IMG/VR virus record: IMGVR_UViG_3300042934_001321
Location: 1-40,736 of that record
DNA: 40,736 bases
Direction: 5' to 3' (one strand)
Origin: a virus
This document shows positions 12,698-19,402 of this stretch, piece after piece. Within the stretch, counting starts at the first letter, position 1. The number at the start of each line of letters is the position of its first letter. The notes beneath the pieces were generated by a model. That model had not been told where the DNA came from, searched no databases, and saw only the letters and a program-made list of their open reading frames with translations. Made by a program: the position numbers and the translations under genes.

Positions 12698-14408
12698 GCA
12701 AGTCAGTTACGGCTCAGTGTGCAGCGGCATCGAGGCCGCCAGCGTGGCATGGCATTGTCTGGGCTGGCGCCCGGCATGGTTCGCTGAGATAGAAAAATTC
12801 CCCTCCGCTGTTCTGGCGTACCGGTGGCCTGATGTAACCAATCTGGGCGACATGACCCAAATCGCCGCGGCAATCCGTGCCGGAAAAATTGACGCGCCCG
12901 ATGTGCTGGTGGGGGGAACCCCTTGCCAGGCGTTCAGCGTTGCGGGGTTACGTAATGGACTGGCTGACGAACGCGGCCAGTTAACTTTGGCTTTTGTGGA
13001 TCTGGTAAATGCTATCGATGAAAAACGAAGTGAACAGGGAAAATCACCTGTCATCGTCGTCTGGGAAAACGTACCCGGAGTATTCAGCAGCAAAGATAAC
13101 GCTTTCGGATGTTTTCTTGCAGGGCTTGCCGGCGAAAGCTGCGCGCTGGAATCACCAGGGAAGCGATGGGCAAACGCTGGTTATGTGCTTGGACCAGAAA
13201 GAGCTATTGCCTGGCGAGTGCTCGACGCTCAATTTTTCGGAGTGGCCCAACGACGCAGACGTGTGTTTGTTGTCGCAACAGCTAGAGGGGATATCGATCC
13301 CGCAAAAATTCTTTTTGAGTCCGAAGGCCTGCGCCGGAATTCTCCGCCGGGCAGAGAAAAGGCGAAGGCAGTTGCCGCGCTTACTTCAAACGGCATTGGA
13401 GTATGTGGTGCAGACGACAACCAGGCACAAGCCGGACATCTGATCCCGGAGTGCGTGACCGGGGATATCAGCCACACCCTGAAAGCAGAGGGCTTCGATG
13501 GTAGCGAGGACGGTACCGGGAGAGGTACGCCGATTATCGCGATGGCGCACGGGCAGGGTGGTGCTGAAATTAAAACCGATGATACAGCGCCCACGCTGAC
13601 CTGTAACCACGAAGCGCCGATTGTTTTTAGCAGCAACGGGCACGCATCTTTCACTACCGGAGTGGGAGCACTTCGGGCTAAACCTGGTGCTGACCATGAG
13701 ACGCTTGCGGTGCACGGGACACAGGACCCCGATACCCTCCGAAACATGGCCCATACATTGGGGCGCAACCACGGACAGGAAAACGCAGTTATAGCATTTA
13801 GCTCAAAGGACAGCGGTCATGATGCTAAAGATGAGATTTCGCCGACCTTAAGGGCTGGAAATAGTAGCGACAGCAACCAAAACGCTGGAGCACCTCCAGC
13901 CATTGTCTATTCCTTTGCAGAGAACACAAGAGGTGAAGTCAGGTTTCAGGACGGGGACGGGCAAATAACAGGTCCATTAGCAGCTGGTGGCGGTAAACCG
14001 GGCCAGGGATATCCTGCGATAGCCTATGCATTCAAGGGAGGGCAGGGAGCAAAAGCCGGAGGAATTGGGTATGCGGAAGAACAGGCACCAACACTGACCA
14101 GCGCCAGCAGCGGATCCAATCTTGCCCCGACAGTGATGAAAGGTATGGCTGTCCGACGTCTGACCCCTGTGGAGTGTGAGCGGCTGCAGGGATTTCCTGA
14201 TAATCACACCCTGATCCCGACAACGAAACGCAAGCAACTCACCGCGGAAGAATACGCCTACCTGCGCCACCACCGCCCCGAACTGACTGCAGAACAGGCT
14301 TACCGCCTGGCCGCTGATGGCCCGCGCTATAAAGCTATCGGCAATTCGATGGCGGTACCGGTGATGCGCTGGATTGGTTCGCGCATTCAGGAGGCGCTGC
14401 ATGCCTAA
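12690..14408 (+). CDS. DNA (cytosine-5) methyltransferase with modular TRD
   Basis: The 572-residue enzyme has all core C5-methylase motifs: SVCSGIEAASVA (I), GGTPCQAFSVAG with catalytic Cys79 (IV), WENVPG (VI), AQRRRRVF (VIII), RRLTPVECERLQGFP (IX, about 489-503) and AIGNSMAVPV (X). Between VIII and IX, the target-recognition region (about 250-485) is unusually long and made of about six degenerate modules. Each has a pattern like S-P-T-L-x-A-G, a variable loop, then P-A-I-x-Y-A-F. No cognate endonuclease is present, so it is an orphan enzyme, probably protecting phage DNA from restriction. It overlaps the HNH gene and rusA. Confidence 0.93.
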   Translation: MNKQVSYGSVCSGIEAASVAWHCLGWRPAWFAEIEKFPSAVLAYRWPDVTNLGDMTQIAAAIRAGKIDAPDVLVGGTPCQAFSVAGLRNGLADERGQLTLAFVDLVNAIDEKRSEQGKSPVIVVWENVPGVFSSKDNAFGCFLAGLAGESCALESPGKRWANAGYVLGPERAIAWRVLDAQFFGVAQRRRRVFVVATARGDIDPAKILFESEGLRRNSPPGREKAKAVAALTSNGIGVCGADDNQAQAGHLIPECVTGDISHTLKAEGFDGSEDGTGRGTPIIAMAHGQGGAEIKTDDTAPTLTCNHEAPIVFSSNGHASFTTGVGALRAKPGADHETLAVHGTQDPDTLRNMAHTLGRNHGQENAVIAFSSKDSGHDAKDEISPTLRAGNSSDSNQNAGAPPAIVYSFAENTRGEVRFQDGDGQITGPLAAGGGKPGQGYPAIAYAFKGGQGAKAGGIGYAEEQAPTLTSASSGSNLAPTVMKGMAVRRLTPVECERLQGFPDNHTLIPTTKRKQLTAEEYAYLRHHRPELTAEQAYRLAADGPRYKAIGNSMAVPVMRWIGSRIQEALHA

Positions 14409-14757
14409 ATACATCATCACCCCTGTCGGAAAACCCCGCATGACCCGCGCTGATAAGTGGAAGCAGCGCCCGCCAGTGATGCGCTATCGCATGTTTTGCG
14501 ATGAAGCTCGACTGCATGGCATTCAGGTGCCGGAGAACGGTGCCCATATTACGTTCGTTTTGCCGATGCCGCAGAGCTGGAGCAATAAAAAGCGCTCAGC
14601 TATGGATGGTCAACCCCACCAGCAAAAACCCGATTTGGACAATTTAACAAAATCGCTACTGGACGCCTTGTTTGAGGATGATTCCCACATTTGGGACGCC
14701 CGGACATCAAAAGTATGGGGCGAAACCGGCATGATAATTATCGAGGACATAAAATGA
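14401..14757 (+). CDS. rusA: RusA-family Holliday junction resolvase
   Basis: The 118-residue protein matches RusA in length (120) and motifs: GKPRMTRADKW near the N-terminus, KPDLDNLTKSLLDAL, and a downstream aspartate. Catalytic aspartates D78, D80 and D99 correspond to D70, D72 and D91 of E. coli RusA, with the same spacing. It cleaves four-way junctions formed during recombination and replication. The gene overlaps the methyltransferase and the next gene by ATGA-type contacts. Confidence 0.92.
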   Translation: MPKYIITPVGKPRMTRADKWKQRPPVMRYRMFCDEARLHGIQVPENGAHITFVLPMPQSWSNKKRSAMDGQPHQQKPDLDNLTKSLLDALFEDDSHIWDARTSKVWGETGMIIIEDIK

Positions 14758-15359
14758 CACCACGCCAGAAACGCCAGTATTTAGAGGGGCTGGGAAAAAC
14801 CGCAATGGCTCCACGCAAGAGCTGGCTGGGAAAAAGCATTCTCCTTACAGATGTGCAGTCTGGGTGGATTAAATCGCTTCTTACCGTGTGGGGGGAATGT
14901 GTACGCGGTGGCACTGCCCCGGCGAAACCCTGTGGTCATTCGTGCTGGAATGTCCTCAGGGGTAGGAACTGGTCCGATAAAGCGCTTGAGCGTTTTACCG
15001 TGGCGTTGAACAAGGCGAGGGAAGAAGGTTTCCGTGGTGAGGCGGCACTTCGGCGCGCGCGAACGATACTCTGGCCCGAGCCACCGGTCAGGGTAATTGA
15101 CGAGGCTATTAGTAGCGATGACGCTGAATTTATGGAGGACGTCGTGCTGCAGGCGTTCGATTTGAAGGACCCGGTTTATATCGTCGGGCGCCAGTATTAC
15201 ACCACGCGCAAAAAAATCGCGGACATCACCAGAGATCTGCAGAGCCTGGCACCATGGCTGACTGATAACGAGGCCAGAAAGCGGGTGCGCTGGTGCCTGG
15301 AGATATTCAGGGCGAAGGTTTTTCTGTCAGCGCGGAATAGTCTGAGAGAAGACTCGTGA
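14754..15359 (+). CDS. DUF1133-like protein, probable Q-type antiterminator
   Basis: The 201-residue basic protein resembles DUF1133 phage proteins, with VQSGWIKSLLTVWGECVRGG, GFRGEAALRRARTILWPEPP, DPVYIVGRQYYTTRKKIADI and APWLTDNEARKRVRWCLEIF. The last, arginine-rich segment looks nucleic-acid binding. It is the last gene before a late promoter, a short leader and a terminator, exactly where lambdoid phages encode antiterminator Q. The function is inferred from that place; the family itself has no proven activity that I know. ATG overlaps the rusA stop. Confidence 0.65.
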   Translation: MTPRQKRQYLEGLGKTAMAPRKSWLGKSILLTDVQSGWIKSLLTVWGECVRGGTAPAKPCGHSCWNVLRGRNWSDKALERFTVALNKAREEGFRGEAALRRARTILWPEPPVRVIDEAISSDDAEFMEDVVLQAFDLKDPVYIVGRQYYTTRKKIADITRDLQSLAPWLTDNEARKRVRWCLEIFRAKVFLSARNSLREDS

Positions 15360-15402
15360 TCAATCAGAATTTAGCAAAAAGTGCTTTTATAAAGATTACA
15401 TG

Positions 15403-15430
15403 TTGAAAACGGGCCAGAAAATCAGATAAT
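15403..15430 (+). promoter_or_regulatory. Probable late promoter pR'
   Basis: TTGAAA (15403-15408) and GATAAT (15425-15430) with a 16-bp spacer lie 44 bases after the Q-like gene. The first terminator follows about 65 bases after -10, the pR'-tR' arrangement used by Q proteins. Confidence 0.65.
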
Positions 15431-15496
15431 CCATTCATGCTTGGCAGAGCTGCGCCACGATGGCAGCGATGTAAAGCGACAATTTGAATAAACTCT

Positions 15497-15520
15497 AAAC
15501 CCCGCCAGTCGGGGTTTTTT
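15497..15520 (+). terminator. Late-leader terminator (tR'-like)
   Basis: CCCCG-CCAGT-CGGGG (15500-15514), with flanking AAA/TTT pairing, is followed by TTTTTT. It would stop late transcription unless an antiterminator acts. Confidence 0.88.
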
Positions 15521-15529
15521 GTTATCCGG

Positions 15530-15584
15530 CGATACGACAGGGGTATTCGCGAAGGTGCATTGCACCAGTACCCCTGTCATATCG
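15530..15584 (+). repeat. Long nested inverted repeat in late leader
   Basis: A 16-base arm at 15530-15545 pairs with 15569-15584 at 15 of 16 positions (the odd one can form G-U in RNA). Inside are the palindrome TTCGCGAA (15546-15553) and a GGTGC/GCACC hairpin (15554-15566). No T-run follows, so it is not a simple terminator. I see no tRNA cloverleaf in it. A structured leader RNA or protein-binding site are both possible. Confidence 0.7.
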
Positions 15585-15626
15585 TCGATCCCACCTGATT
15601 TATTCGATCCAAAACATCATCTTTGA

Positions 15627-15651
15627 AGGCTGCCACCCGGCGGCCTTTTTT
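15627..15651 (+). terminator. Second late-leader terminator
   Basis: GGCTGCC and GGCGGCC arms around ACCC, with one mismatch, are followed by six T (15646-15651), 49 bases before the holin gene. Confidence 0.7.
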
Positions 15652-15700
15652 CATTCCCCTCAAGTTTTCTGAGAGGATTCACAGCAATAGAGGGGGCTAA

Positions 15701-16105
15701 ATGTCCGCAGATCCAATAACTGCAACGGTAACGGCGGGCGTGGCTGCTGGCACAACCGGAGTTACATTCGCCACGCTTTTTCCAGAGGCTACGCCTGCTG
15801 TTATGGTCTGCTCCCTCGCAGGGGCGGCGCTTTATATCCTCAGCTCTGAGGATCACAAAATCTGGAAGCAGATTCTTTTTGCGCTCATTTCATTTATCGG
15901 TGGCATTTACTGTGCCGGTACTGCTTCAGAAATTATCGCCGCCCTTATCAACGCCGGACTGAATCAGCTTAGCCCGCCAGTCACTATCAAGGTTTCGCCA
16001 GCGATTGGCGCACTGGCGGCTTCAACGGTTTCCGTGACAATTCTGCTGCGCATTCTTGCCCGCTCAAAGACAGGCAATCTGCCCGGCGTGAAGGGGGAAG
16101 AATGA
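15701..16105 (+). CDS. Putative holin
   Basis: The 134-residue protein is hydrophobic, with segments at about 28-48 (PAVMVCSLAGAALYILS), 55-80 (ILFALISFIGGIYCAGTASEII) and 100-122 (IGALAASTVSVTILLRIL). A short charged tail (RSKTGNLPGVKGEE) follows. Three-segment topology, a charged C-terminus and first place in the lysis cassette fit a holin that opens the inner membrane to time lysis. The stop overlaps the next start. Confidence 0.75.
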   Translation: MSADPITATVTAGVAAGTTGVTFATLFPEATPAVMVCSLAGAALYILSSEDHKIWKQILFALISFIGGIYCAGTASEIIAALINAGLNQLSPPVTIKVSPAIGALAASTVSVTILLRILARSKTGNLPGVKGEE

Positions 16106-16398
16106 CGTGGCTGCTGCAGAACTATCCGTGGCTATTGCTTCACCTTAATGCACTGGCCTGCATCATGATTTCGTTCCGCCTGATGTTTTTCCGTAAGCGC
16201 AGTATGCGTCGCCGCCGAATTATGGAGCTGCTGGCGTATGGGCTAATTCTGGCCCCTGCATACACCGCCTTTCGTATCTGGCACGGTGATTATGTCCAGG
16301 TCGATTACGGAGAAATACTCATCAACGTTGTTGTCTGTGTCGCTATCTGGCGTGCGGGCGGCAATATCGCTCGTATTACTGGAGAGAGCACAACGTGA
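16102..16398 (+). CDS. Second holin-like membrane protein
   Basis: The 98-residue product has three hydrophobic segments (about 8-28, 42-60, 72-86) separated by a very basic FRKRSMRRRR loop. The size and the 3TM pattern match small phage holin families. It may be the holin, with the upstream gene an accessory or antiholin, or the reverse. Overlaps on both sides tie it to the endolysin gene. Confidence 0.72.
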   Translation: MTWLLQNYPWLLLHLNALACIMISFRLMFFRKRSMRRRRIMELLAYGLILAPAYTAFRIWHGDYVQVDYGEILINVVVCVAIWRAGGNIARITGESTT

Positions 16399-17024
16399 AT
16401 CAACAAAAATTTCAAAGGGCGGCAGGTATAAGTGCCGGAGTGGCCGCGCGCTGGTTTCCACAAATTGACAAGGTGATGAAGGAATACGGCATTACAGCAC
16501 CGCTCGATCAAGCCATGTTCATCGCGCAGATGGGCCACGAATCCGGAGGATTTACCCGGCTGGTGGAAAGTCTGGATTATGCGGCTGAAAACTTAGTGCC
16601 AACGTTCGGCAGGCACCGTATCACTCACCAACAGGCCGCTGCACTTGGCAGAACGGCAACGCAACCTGCCAACCAGAAAGCGATCGCCAATCTTGTATAC
16701 GGCGGTGAGTGGGGCAAAAAGAAACTGGGTAATCAGGTCGCTGGTGATGGCTGGAAATATCGCGGCCGGGGACTGAAGCAAATCACCGGTCTGAGCAACT
16801 ATCGCAGCTGCGGCCAGTCGCTAAAACTTGACCTGGTGGCGTACCCCGAATTGCTGGAGGTTGATGAGCACGCCGCCCGTTCCGCTGCGTGGTTTTATGC
16901 CTCCCGTGGTTGCCTGCTTCACTCTGGCGATGTTGAGCGCGTAACGCTGCTTATCAACGGCGGTAGCAATGGGCTGGAAAAGCGCCGCGCGCTGTTTAAC
17001 CTGGCTAAATCCGTGCTGGTCTGA
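16395..17024 (+). CDS. GH19 chitinase-like endolysin
   Basis: The 209-residue protein is a glycoside hydrolase family 19 endolysin: AMFIAQMGHESGGF carries the catalytic Glu49, and WKYRGRGLKQITGLSNY is the family signature. VTLLINGGSNGLEKRRALF lies near the C-terminus. It cleaves the peptidoglycan glycan backbone after the holin opens the membrane. There is no signal peptide or SAR anchor, so it depends on the holin. Length fits phage members with no extra binding domain. Confidence 0.93.
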   Translation: MNQQKFQRAAGISAGVAARWFPQIDKVMKEYGITAPLDQAMFIAQMGHESGGFTRLVESLDYAAENLVPTFGRHRITHQQAAALGRTATQPANQKAIANLVYGGEWGKKKLGNQVAGDGWKYRGRGLKQITGLSNYRSCGQSLKLDLVAYPELLEVDEHAARSAAWFYASRGCLLHSGDVERVTLLINGGSNGLEKRRALFNLAKSVLV

Positions 17025-17031
17025 GGTGGCT

Positions 17032-17304
17032 ATGAGCATCATCGAAATGATTCTGGGTGGTATTGCTGCGCTGGTGGCCGTCGCGCTCAGTGGTTTTTTT
17101 GCTGGCAATATTCGCGGCAGCGGAAAGGCAGAGGCAAAAGCCAAACAGCAGCGCACTGAAGAAAATGCAGCGGCGGCCATTGCCGCAGCGGAACGCAAAA
17201 CGGAAGTAACGAAAGAGGCCAGCAATGTACAGCAGACTGTTAACCATATGCCCGGCGACGATGTTGATCGCGAGCTGCGGGACAAATGGACCCGAAAGGG
17301 TTGA
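17032..17304 (+). CDS. Inner-membrane spanin (Rz-like, DUF2681 type)
   Basis: The 90-residue protein has an N-terminal membrane segment (MSIIEMILGGIAALVAVALS), then an alanine, lysine and glutamate-rich coiled coil (KAEAKAKQQRTEENAAAAIA) and a charged periplasmic end. This is the layout of the inner spanin subunit, which works with the outer lipoprotein to fuse membranes in the last step of lysis. The next gene starts inside it in another frame, the classic Rz/Rz1 nesting. Confidence 0.82.
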   Translation: MSIIEMILGGIAALVAVALSGFFAGNIRGSGKAEAKAKQQRTEENAAAAIAAAERKTEVTKEASNVQQTVNHMPGDDVDRELRDKWTRKG

Positions 17305-17458
17305 GGTAGTAGACACTGCTTGCGATTGGGTTAGACCCATTTACGGCACCGCTCATGATTGGGATGTTCTGGACCTCCAGACGAAGAAAGACATCCTGGC
17401 GCATAACAAAGCGTGGCAGGCGAACTGCGGAAAGGTGCATGGAAATGAACATAAATAA
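17225..17458 (+). CDS. Outer-membrane spanin lipoprotein (Rz1-like)
   Basis: The 77-residue product begins MYSRLLTICPATMLIASCG, a lipoprotein signal with lipobox I-A-S-C and acylated Cys18. The mature part has additional cysteines (about 33 and 68) and no transmembrane helix. It overlaps the last 80 bases of the Rz-like gene in a different frame. The longer, cysteine-bearing mature domain is larger than lambda Rz1 but fits Rz1-like LysC proteins. Confidence 0.8.
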   Translation: MYSRLLTICPATMLIASCGTNGPERVEVVDTACDWVRPIYGTAHDWDVLDLQTKKDILAHNKAWQANCGKVHGNEHK

Positions 17459-17687
17459 TGTTAACGCGGCTTCAGCCTTATGCGAACATCTTAAGGAACT
17501 TGAAGGGCAGTACTCACTCGTCGTCCGCGGGGAAGGGCTTGGCATAACGATTCAGAGTCGTTATCAGGATGATGCTTTTGTTAATGCGGTACGTAGCAGC
17601 GTTACTGGGGAACTTAGCCGACGCATTGGAGCCGTTAAACATCAGCTTAAAGAACTAGGAATAACGTCATTTACCAAAGAGAAGTAA
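17439..17687 (+). CDS. Hypothetical protein after spanins
   Basis: The 82-residue product begins MEMNINNVNAASALCEHLKE and has a helical C-terminus (ELSRRIGAVKHQLKELGITS). I do not recognise it. Start ATG 17439 overlaps the Rz1-like stop; ATG 17445 is an alternative. It is the last gene of the lysis cassette before a strong structure. Confidence 0.62.
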   Translation: MEMNINNVNAASALCEHLKELEGQYSLVVRGEGLGITIQSRYQDDAFVNAVRSSVTGELSRRIGAVKHQLKELGITSFTKEK

Positions 17688-17768
17688 CCATTACAAAGCT
17701 CACCTGCTGGTGGGCTTGATAATGGTTATCCCCTCCAGCAGGTAAGACGGTCTTTTTTATCGTAATGG
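17688..17768 (+). terminator. Structured terminator region after lysis cassette
   Basis: CCATTAC (17688-17694) pairs with GTAATGG (17762-17768). Inside, ACCTGCTGG (17702-17710) pairs perfectly with CCAGCAGGT (17735-17743), and a small AGAC/GTCT hairpin is followed by six T (17752-17757). It lies between convergent genes and would stop lysis-operon transcription unless antiterminated. Confidence 0.7.
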
Positions 17769-17788
17769 AAGAAGAATACGGCCTGTCG

Positions 17789-18403
17789 TTATTTCAAATT
17801 TGTATTCATGGTTACATTGTATTCAAATTGGCTAAATTGGTTATCCCAGTTACCTTTATGATTAGCCGCAACCAGTTTAAATAAGCACTTCATTATTTTA
17901 ATAAAAATCAAACAGAGCTTAAGTCTGTTCGGTGTTTCTGTGCTGTTGAATGAGTCCTCTTTGATTGTTTTTCCGTCAGCATCGAGAAAACCAATGCGAG
18001 TTTTCTCTAATGGTTCTTCATCCTCTAATTTGGCTAAATATCCACTCAACGAATCCTTCATACTCTGGATTCTTGAATTTGGTATTTCTTGAATAGATGG
18101 GTTATGCGCAAGATCATTTCTTAATGAGTTGAAGGTTTTGAGTGTTTTTACCAACTCAGGAGGTATCCCGAGATTTCCAGCCATGGCTATCTTTGCATCG
18201 CACTCGATCCTGACCTTATTTCTATCACTCCCGAAAAGTTCAGTGCTATCACAACACGAGCATATCCAGGCCTCAACCATCCTTTCACAGAGGAGGTGAA
18301 GGCGCAATGCAGTCCCTGTGTCGTCATCACTCATTGTTGCTCTTGACAGTAGTGATGGAACGTCAATTGCGTGGCAGTAGTCCATAAATATCCTTGCGTT
18401 CAT
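17789..18403 (-). CDS. HEPN-like accessory protein (moron)
   Basis: The 204-residue product lies against the direction of the late genes, between the lysis cassette and cos. It is helical and AT-richer than its neighbours. A central segment reads FNSLRNDLAH, giving R95-x4-H100, the catalytic pattern of HEPN ribonucleases, preceded by helices LRLHLLCERMVEAWICSC and PPELVKTLKT. HEPN proteins are often toxins or abortive-infection nucleases. A DUF4145-like non-catalytic HEPN is the alternative. ATG 18403 is chosen because GGAGG lies just upstream; an ATG 10 codons earlier lacks one. Orientation and composition suggest an independently expressed lysogeny gene. Confidence 0.6.
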   Translation of the reverse strand: MNARIFMDYCHAIDVPSLLSRATMSDDDTGTALRLHLLCERMVEAWICSCCDSTELFGSDRNKVRIECDAKIAMAGNLGIPPELVKTLKTFNSLRNDLAHNPSIQEIPNSRIQSMKDSLSGYLAKLEDEEPLEKTRIGFLDADGKTIKEDSFNSTETPNRLKLCLIFIKIMKCLFKLVAANHKGNWDNQFSQFEYNVTMNTNLK

Positions 18404-18444
18404 AAAACCTCCAGGTGCTATGTGCAATATCAAACCAAAGATAT

Positions 18445-18477
18445 GGAGCTATTCCTGGGAGATGAAGGAATAGCTCC
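18445..18477. promoter_or_regulatory. Perfect 11-bp inverted repeat upstream of HEPN-like gene
   Basis: GGAGCTATTCC (18445-18455) and GGAATAGCTCC (18467-18477) are exact inverted repeats with an 11-base spacer, 42 bases upstream of the gene's start. With no T-run it is more likely an operator or leader hairpin than a terminator. Promoter elements are not clear. From here to 18895 I see no convincing gene. Confidence 0.6.
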
Positions 18478-18738
18478 TATACGCCGATGACCAGTACCGG
18501 CTACAGAAATGATGGGGATTTGCAAATTTTCGTGAGTGGAAAACGTTATCTGTTCCAGAAAAAAAACTGTGCAAGATCGCCGCAAGAGGGACATTAACTG
18601 CAAACAGTCAGACAATAAATCCTGATAAAAAAACAGGTCGCCCCCTTCATCTATTTTGGGTCGCTGGCGGCAGTGATCAGCAAGGGGCAGCTCTGCTGGG
18701 GGCACAATAGAGATGCAAATTACTATCATTTGCAAAAG

Positions 18739-18782
18739 GTACTCCTGGCGGATATGAACACCGAGGGGGCGCGGACACGCGG
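18739..18782 (+). other. Probable cos (packaging) site
   Basis: GGTACTCCTGGCGG (18739-18752) resembles lambda cosQ (GGGTCCTTTCCGG). About 12 bases later GGGGGCGCGGACACGCGG (18765-18782) resembles lambda cosN (GGGGCGGCGACCTCGCGGG). An AT-rich stretch follows, and the terminase small subunit starts 114 bases later, the same order as lambda. The window has a GpA-family terminase, which uses cos sites. TTCATCATCAT is repeated at 18813 and 18887 and might be a terminase-binding motif. The exact nick points are unknown. Confidence 0.58.
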
Positions 18783-18895
18783 AAAACGGCTAGTTTTTTG
18801 CATTTTATGGGTTTCATCATCATCCGTTTAACCTCTTGATATTTCAGTCCTGATCTTTTGCAGGATGTCGAAATGCCTATTTTTTGTTCATCATC

Positions 18896-19399
18896 ATGGA
18901 TAACGAACTGAAAAATTTCCGGCTGAATATCACTCAGCTGGCCGCCATCACCGATCTGCACCGTCAGACGGTCGCAAGTAAGCTGGCAAATGTGCAACCC
19001 GCCCCCGGCAGCAATCCGAAACTGAAGCTTTATGCCATCACCGATATTTTGCGGGAGCTGCTGACAAGCACCACACCGTCTGAGCTGGTGGACGTTGACA
19101 AAATGCTTCCCCCGGATCGTAAAGCCTGGTTTCAGTCGGAGCGTGAGCGGCTCAAGTTTCAGCGGGAAACAGGGGAGCTGATCCCGGCATCTGAAGTCAC
19201 CAGAGAGTTTTCCTCCATGGCGAAAGCGATGGTACAGGTTCTGGAAACGTTACCGGATATTCTTGAGCGCGATTGTGCCATGACCCCTGCAGCGGTTGTC
19301 AGGGTGCAGCAGGTTATTGACGATCTACGCGATCAGATCGCCCTCAAAGTTGAGCAGGCCGACTCACCGGAACAGGAGGATATGCCAGAAGAGGAGTAA
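18896..19399 (+). CDS. Terminase small subunit (DUF1441/Nu1-like)
   Basis: The 167-residue protein starts with a DNA-binding region (MDNELKNFRLNITQLAAITDLHRQTVASKLANV: NITQLA and RQTVASKL form the helix-turn-helix). A YAITDILREL segment and a helical region (WFQSERERLKFQRETGELIP, then VTREFSSMAKAMVQVLETLPDILERDC) follow. This is the DUF1441/Nu1 pattern of small terminases that recognise cos. The acidic C-terminus should contact the large subunit. ATG 18896 is preferred over TTG 18884. No strong ribosome site is visible. Confidence 0.85.
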   Translation: MDNELKNFRLNITQLAAITDLHRQTVASKLANVQPAPGSNPKLKLYAITDILRELLTSTTPSELVDVDKMLPPDRKAWFQSERERLKFQRETGELIPASEVTREFSSMAKAMVQVLETLPDILERDCAMTPAAVVRVQQVIDDLRDQIALKVEQADSPEQEDMPEEE

Positions 19400-19402
19400 G
19401 TC

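Noticed and set aside
10895-14408. A complete restriction-modification system formed by the two methyltransferases
   Set aside because: No endonuclease-like gene lies next to either enzyme. The small HNH protein resembles Ref/DUF968 recombination proteins better than a restriction enzyme.
15530-15600. Possible tRNA in the late leader, since some lambdoid phages carry tRNAs there
   Set aside because: The arms do not form a cloverleaf: the main pairing is one 16-bp stem, with no 7-bp acceptor stem, proper anticodon arm or standard T loop.
18430-18735. 101-codon minus-strand frame upstream of the HEPN-like gene
   Set aside because: It spans the perfect inverted repeat and noncoding sequence before cos, has no ribosome site, and its product looks random.
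18754-18795. Tiny frame beginning MNTEGARTRG in the cos-like region
   Set aside because: No ribosome site, 13 codons, and the sequence is better explained as part of the cos site.
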